Notes under the pieces: model-generated
The model's input: the letters and a program-made list of their open reading frames with translations, nothing else
Told to the model about the DNA's origin: nothing
The model's database searches: none
Position numbers and translations under genes: made by a program
Shown: in pieces, positions 6,164 through 9,812 of the stretch
How positions within the stretch are numbered: position 1 is the first letter of the stretch
Layout of the letters: each line of letters opens with the position of its first letter
Assembly (NCBI GenBank): GCA_946183385.1
Contig: CAMHBN010000055.1
Coordinates: forward strand, 1-9,812
Direction of reading: 5' to 3'
DNA: 9,812 nucleotides
Source: an uncultured Ruminococcus sp.
GTDB taxonomy: Bacteria > Bacillota > Clostridia > Oscillospirales > Ruminococcaceae

Positions 6164-7564
6164 TCAGCCCTGTTTCCAGCTGCCGAGGTCGATGAAAACG
6201 GGCGAGTCGTCAACGCCGTCCTTTCCCGTGAGGACAGCGCAGAGCGTACACGTCGAGTAGTCCGCGACCGCCAGATGCACAAGTCCGCCGCTGCGTATGC
6301 GTGTGAGGTTGTTGTCAGTTTTCTCGCACGTGAGCAGCTGCCTCATTCTCGCGGGAGAAAGAGCGCTCTCGCCGCAGAAAAGGTCATTGTACCTGTTCCA
6401 CCTGATGAGGTTGCCCGTATTCTCGGTTATGCCGTCGGCATTGCCGTCAGCTGCGAACGAATTCACCGCACAGATATAGTCGGGACTGTCCCATTTAAGC
6501 CCGTCCGTGAGCGGCGTGGAGCCGTCGCGTATCAGCGGTGCCCCATCCACTCCCGTGACCGATAGCTCCGCCACAAAGGCATCGTTTTTGTCCGTGGCGA
6601 GCACGTTCACGCAGTAGGGATAGCTCGGTGCATTGCTGACGAGGTACTCTGCGGCTTCGCGGGCTGTTGTACAGTTTTCGAGCGCGTACCTCATACCGTA
6701 GGTGTAGCTCACCTTGTTATCACAGCTATATTCTACCATATTATGGCTGCCCACGTCAAGCTCTCCGAGCATGACGCCGTTGTCGTTCACGGCGGTCAGA
6801 ATGGTCAGCGAGCCGAGATAGGACAGCGAAAGAAAGCTCTTTTCACCGTTTTTTATGTGCAGGAGTGCGTGCATATCGCAAAGCTGGTTTTCGCTTCCGA
6901 GCTGCCATTCGAGCACGCGACAGGTCAGACGCTCACCTGTGGATGTGACGTTTCCGTCGGCGGAAATGGCGCTGCACGCAGTCCCGCGCAGTACATCGGG
7001 GACAAGCTGTGCGAGCGCAGCCTCTTCCTTGGAGAGTATGCCGTCCTCGCGTATGCCCGAGCTGTCACCGCTTATCTTTTCAGCGAATCCCTCAAGCTCG
7101 TCTCTGTAGTCCTTTTCAAGCGCCGAGCGGAACTTCTCAGCCCTGTTCTCTATGCTCGTATAGTCGCCGTTGAGGTCATTGAAGGCGGCTTTGATATTCT
7201 CGAAGATGTAGCCCTCGCAGAAGGCTTCATAGTCGGGGTACGCAAGCCTTATCGCCTCCGCATAAGCGGCTCCGACAGCGTAGGGGCTGCCCTTCTCATA
7301 GTCGAGCGTCACATCGTAGTAGCTGTCCTTGCACTCTATCACGCACAGCCCGTCGGAGCTGCGGACAGTCGTGTTCGTCTTCTCCCTGACGGGCGTGAGA
7401 TCGTCGCCGCTGTTGTCGCGGAATATGCTGTCAACGGGAGTGAGCGTGCTCGCTCCCTGTTCAGGGATAACGAAGTCCTCATAGCCCTTTCTCCCGCAGC
7501 TGCTCACGGCAGATGTCAGTGCCAGCGCCGCCGCAAGTATCAGTAAAGTCTTTTTTCTGTTCAT
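6164..7564 (-). CDS. Lipoprotein resembling C45 / Ntn-type amide hydrolase or acyltransferase
   Basis: A 466-residue exported protein. A short basic N-terminus (MNRKK), hydrophobic core and lipobox VSSC put a lipidated cysteine at C23. After a ~45-residue linker, the body resembles the C45 (acyl-CoA:6-APA acyltransferase-like) and linear-amide hydrolase families, which use an N-terminal cysteine exposed by self-cleavage. GTACSAI at 194-200 followed by an ISADGN segment and CRVLEW (215-220) mirrors the family's Cys then DG then R-x-x-D/E-W layout, so C197 is the candidate nucleophile. TAVNDNGVMLGE (257-268), TTAREAAEYLVSN (299-311) and a late AVNSF (366-370) fit later family blocks. Family members cut or transfer amide-linked acyl groups such as penicillins or bile-acid conjugates. 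The start at 7564 is chosen for its TAAGGAG site and immediate signal peptide; a longer frame from 7618 lacks both. Family placement is from motif memory, not a search, and activity is unproven. Confidence 0.6.
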   Translation of the reverse strand: MNRKKTLLILAAALALTSAVSSCGRKGYEDFVIPEQGASTLTPVDSIFRDNSGDDLTPVREKTNTTVRSSDGLCVIECKDSYYDVTLDYEKGSPYAVGAAYAEAIRLAYPDYEAFCEGYIFENIKAAFNDLNGDYTSIENRAEKFRSALEKDYRDELEGFAEKISGDSSGIREDGILSKEEAALAQLVPDVLRGTACSAISADGNVTSTGERLTCRVLEWQLGSENQLCDMHALLHIKNGEKSFLSLSYLGSLTILTAVNDNGVMLGELDVGSHNMVEYSCDNKVSYTYGMRYALENCTTAREAAEYLVSNAPSYPYCVNVLATDKNDAFVAELSVTGVDGAPLIRDGSTPLTDGLKWDSPDYICAVNSFAADGNADGITENTGNLIRWNRYNDLFCGESALSPARMRQLLTCEKTDNNLTRIRSGGLVHLAVADYSTCTLCAVLTGKDGVDDSPVFIDLGSWKQG

Positions 7565-7570
7565 AGTCTG

Positions 7571-7577
7571 CTCCTTA
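7571..7577 (-). promoter_or_regulatory. Ribosome binding site built from the upstream gene's stop codon
   Basis: On the minus strand TAAGGAG includes the TAA stop of the ABC ATPase (7577-7575) and ends 6 bases before the lipoprotein ATG at 7564. A ribosome finishing the ATPase is therefore positioned over the next gene's initiation site, so the two are probably translationally coupled. Confidence 0.75.
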
Positions 7578-8333
7578 CCAGCCGCGCTCCATGAGCCAGC
7601 CGCTGAGACGGCGCTCACGCTCGGTCAGAGCTTCCTCGTCCGTGAGCTTGCCGAGCTCTATCTCGCCCTGTATATCGCCGTCCATCAGGTAGAGCACCTT
7701 GTCGCTCATAGCCGCGACCTTCACGCTGTGCGTCACCATCATTATGGTCGTGCCGTCGCGGTTGGCATTGGTCAGCTCGCGCATAACGTCCGCAGCAGCC
7801 TTCGAGTTGAGAGCTCCCGTGGGCTCGTCGGCGAAGATGACCTTCGGCTGGTTTATGAGCGCCCTGCACAGGCAAGCACGCTGGAGCTGTCCGCCCGATA
7901 CCTCGTTGACCTCGTGCTCGGCTGTCTCGATGATGTCGAGCCTGCGCATGAGAGCCTCCGCACGCTTGTTAGCCTCGCCGTGCGCCATTCCCGACTGGTA
8001 CGCGGGGAGTACGATGTTGTCGAATATGCAGAGCTTCTTCATCATGTACATCTGCTGGAAGATGAATCCCATCTCCGTGAGACGTAGCTTCGAGAGCTCC
8101 TTCCTGCTGAGCGAGCCGAGGTCCCTGCCGCTGAAATCGACAGTACCCGAGGTCATAGCGTCCATGCCGCTGACCGTGTAGAGCAGTGTGGATTTGCCGC
8201 TTCCGCTCGGTCCCATTACGGTGACGAATTCGCCCTCGCCGAGCTCGAAGCTGATATTCCTCAGAACGTTGTTGCTGTTTTTTCTTACGATGTATGTTTT
8301 GCAAAGGTCCTTGACCGATAAGACTGTATTCAT
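7575..8333 (-). CDS. ABC transporter ATPase, LolD/MacB/BceA-like
   Basis: A 252-residue cytoplasmic ATPase that powers the FtsX-type permease encoded just upstream. It has Walker A GPSGSGKST (41-49), Q-loop FQQ (92-94), signature VSGGQLQRA (145-153), Walker B VIFADEPTG (165-173) and switch His202 (VTHS). The DEPTGALNS block after Walker B and a length near 250 are typical of the MacB/LolD/BceA branch of ATPases that work with FtsX permeases. The ATG at 8333 has GGAGG about 7 bases upstream and lies 14 bases after the permease stop. The C-terminal extension after about 222 (rich in Glu, Arg and Leu) is slightly longer than the minimal domain. Such transporters act as mechanotransmission pumps, antimicrobial-peptide detoxifiers or lipoprotein/peptide exporters; which applies here is undetermined. 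Confidence 0.95.
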   Translation of the reverse strand: MNTVLSVKDLCKTYIVRKNSNNVLRNISFELGEGEFVTVMGPSGSGKSTLLYTVSGMDAMTSGTVDFSGRDLGSLSRKELSKLRLTEMGFIFQQMYMMKKLCIFDNIVLPAYQSGMAHGEANKRAEALMRRLDIIETAEHEVNEVSGGQLQRACLCRALINQPKVIFADEPTGALNSKAAADVMRELTNANRDGTTIMMVTHSVKVAAMSDKVLYLMDGDIQGEIELGKLTDEEALTERERRLSGWLMERGW

Positions 8334-8347
8334 TTATGTTCCTCCGT

Positions 8348-9812
8348 TTATTCCTCGGATATCTTCCATATACCGATGTGTTTTACGCCTCTCAGCGTTA
8401 ATACCGCCGTCAGCAGCAGGCAGACAAGCATAATGAGCGGTATCACTATGAAGCTCACGGGGAATTCAAACTCGAAGCCCATTCCCGTGACCTCGTACTG
8501 CCTCATAAAGGTCTCGAACAGTATATTGCCGAGCGTCCATATATATCCCTCACCGAGTATCAGCGATATCAGCAGGAGCAGTGCTATCCTTATCATATAC
8601 TCCGCCTTTATAGTGATATCGCGGAAGCCCATGCTCTTCAGCAGAGCCGTCTCGGGCACCTCCTCGGCGACGAATATGCTCATATACAGGTAGGTTATCA
8701 GCATGAGCACCAGCAGCACGGCTCCGCCCACGCCGTATTCGAGAAGCAGGAACAGCCTGTCGAAGTTGCCGATATCGCGGCGTATGGCTTCATATCCGCC
8801 GTACACCCTGCCGTCGATGGATTCCTTCATCTGCTTTATCACGGCAGGCTTTTCGCTCTCGGGAGTGTCGATAGTACAGCCTGTGTAGTTCTCACTGTAT
8901 TTGTAAGCGCCGCCGAACTCGTCACCCATTATCATTACAGGTGAATTATTCTCCATATAGTCTATCAGCGCCGTTATCACTATCTCCCTCTCGACCAGCA
9001 CACGCCCCGTATGGTCGGCGTTGTTCTCGTTTATCCTCATCTTTATCACGTCGCCCGTTTTCACGCCTATCTTTTTCGCGGTATATGCGCTGATCGCGGC
9101 TTCGTTTTCGAGCTTCGGAGCTGTGCCGCCCTTGCGGTAGATGAAATTCTCAGGCTCGCCTTCCTTCCATTGTATACTGATATAACGGCTCGTGCCGTCA
9201 TCGAGGTCGATGTATCCGCTTCCCTCGTACATAAAGTCGTAATGGGCAGGTATGCCTGCCGCGGCAAACCTGTCATTCGCGACCTCATAGAAGTTCTTGC
9301 CTGTTTTCTGCATTTCTCTGTGAATACTGTCGTATTCATCATCGGAGTATCTTATTTTGAAATCGTAGTCGTGATAGCCCCAGAAGCGCGCATAGTGCGG
9401 GTTTACGATGCTGTTTCTGACGTTGAACACCAGCAGGAGTATCGCCGCTCCGAGCGAATAGGCTATGATGAGGAAGATGTAGCGCTTGAATCGCCCGAGG
9501 ATATCCGTCAGCGCAAGGAACAGCGGCACGGACATCTTCTTCCTCCTGTGCAGGAACAGCGGGAAACTCTTCCTGAAGCGCTCGCCGCGGTTCTCGCCGT
9601 GGATCGCGTCGATAATGGATATCTTCTTTATCCTGCGCATTACGAAGAGCGAGAACGCTATCATCACGAATATCATAACAGCTACGGACGCTATGCCGAT
9701 AAGCACCATGACGTAACGCTCGGGTAGAATGGCGTCGGGACCGAACATATTCACCAGCATAGCCGCGATCGGAAGTCCCGCCGCAATGCCGATGATACCG
9801 CCGACTATCGCA
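8348..9812 (-). CDS. Duplicated-FtsX ABC permease, 3' part (5' end outside window)
   Basis: The frame is open to the right edge with family-like sequence (AIVGGIIGIAAGLPIAA) before the first in-window ATG at 9760, so the gene continues beyond the window. The visible 487 residues contain the end of one FtsX domain (spans about 1-21 and 33-57, closing with SIIDAIHGENRGERF). A second unit follows: a span at 110-130, an extracytoplasmic domain of about 220 residues (131-352), and spans near 355-379, 405-430 and 449-473. Between the last spans is the cytoplasmic ETALLKSMGFRD, the FtsX coupling motif. Two FtsX units with no extra hydrophobic pair between them suggest an eight-span type rather than the ten-span BceB type, though the missing half could change this. 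It pairs with the ATPase 14 bases downstream. Confidence 0.88.
   Translation of the reverse strand, partial: AIVGGIIGIAAGLPIAAMLVNMFGPDAILPERYVMVLIGIASVAVMIFVMIAFSLFVMRRIKKISIIDAIHGENRGERFRKSFPLFLHRRKKMSVPLFLALTDILGRFKRYIFLIIAYSLGAAILLLVFNVRNSIVNPHYARFWGYHDYDFKIRYSDDEYDSIHREMQKTGKNFYEVANDRFAAAGIPAHYDFMYEGSGYIDLDDGTSRYISIQWKEGEPENFIYRKGGTAPKLENEAAISAYTAKKIGVKTGDVIKMRINENNADHTGRVLVEREIVITALIDYMENNSPVMIMGDEFGGAYKYSENYTGCTIDTPESEKPAVIKQMKESIDGRVYGGYEAIRRDIGNFDRLFLLLEYGVGGAVLLVLMLITYLYMSIFVAEEVPETALLKSMGFRDITIKAEYMIRIALLLLISLILGEGYIWTLGNILFETFMRQYEVTGMGFEFEFPVSFIVIPLIMLVCLLLTAVLTLRGVKHIGIWKISEE

Noticed and set aside
6138..6180. Possible internal promoter before the response regulator
   Set aside because: Only weak -10-like TACTAT and -35-like TGGAAA with 15-base spacing are seen; not convincing against read-through from the upstream genes.
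6743..7546. A 267-residue plus-strand open frame opposite the hydrolase-like lipoprotein
   Set aside because: No domain, signal or ribosome binding site is visible, and the minus-strand gene has a lipobox, a good ribosome binding site and operon context.
9011..9727. A 238-residue plus-strand open frame opposite the FtsX permease
   Set aside because: It is a shadow of the permease with no recognisable features; the opposite strand shows clear membrane spans and FtsX motifs.
4147..9812. Calling the whole locus a classical BceRSAB peptide-antibiotic module
   Set aside because: The kinase has a substantial extracytoplasmic domain, the visible permease looks like a duplicated FtsX type rather than ten-span BceB, and an extra hydrolase-like lipoprotein is present. 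The similarity is general, not specific.

Overview
The window is a chromosomal segment from what looks like a Gram-positive, moderately GC-rich anaerobic Firmicute, probably of the Ruminococcus/Oscillospiraceae type. This is inferred from four things: lipobox lipoproteins, strong GGAGG-type ribosome binding sites, a duplicated-FtsX ABC transporter beside a two-component system, and an ECF sigma factor with the WARVTYHRAR-type region 4 ending that I associate with clostridia. No lineage marker such as rRNA is present, so the taxonomy is tentative. The gene content is dense. No gene-free stretch exceeds about 140 bases, and I see no tRNA, rRNA, CRISPR array, insertion sequence or phage gene.

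Region 1 (1-2150, plus strand) is a translationally coupled operon. It holds the 3' end of an ECF sigma factor, a polytopic zinc-finger (ZAS) anti-sigma factor, and a lipoprotein carrying a DUF4097-type repeat domain. The coding regions overlap by 11 and 4 bases. The operon ends at a strong hairpin terminator that probably also serves the convergent gene. It reads as an envelope-stress regulator plus a surface protein.

Region 2 (2162-4078, minus strand) is a single-gene unit: a complete ABC exporter (membrane and ATPase domains in one chain) driven by its own promoter with perfect TTGACA and TATAAT boxes.

Region 3 (4101-9812, minus strand) is a five-gene operon entering from beyond the right edge. 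In transcription order it holds a duplicated-FtsX permease (5' end missing), its LolD/MacB/BceA-like ATPase, a lipoprotein resembling C45/Ntn-type amide hydrolases, an OmpR-family response regulator and a sensor histidine kinase. Gaps are 14, 10 and 26 bases, then a 4-base overlap, and a rho-independent terminator follows the kinase.

The likely logic of region 3 is that the kinase senses something outside the membrane and phosphorylates the regulator, which controls a transporter and a membrane-anchored hydrolase that act on the same or a related amide compound. That combination is the most interesting part of the window; the substrate cannot be read from the sequence.
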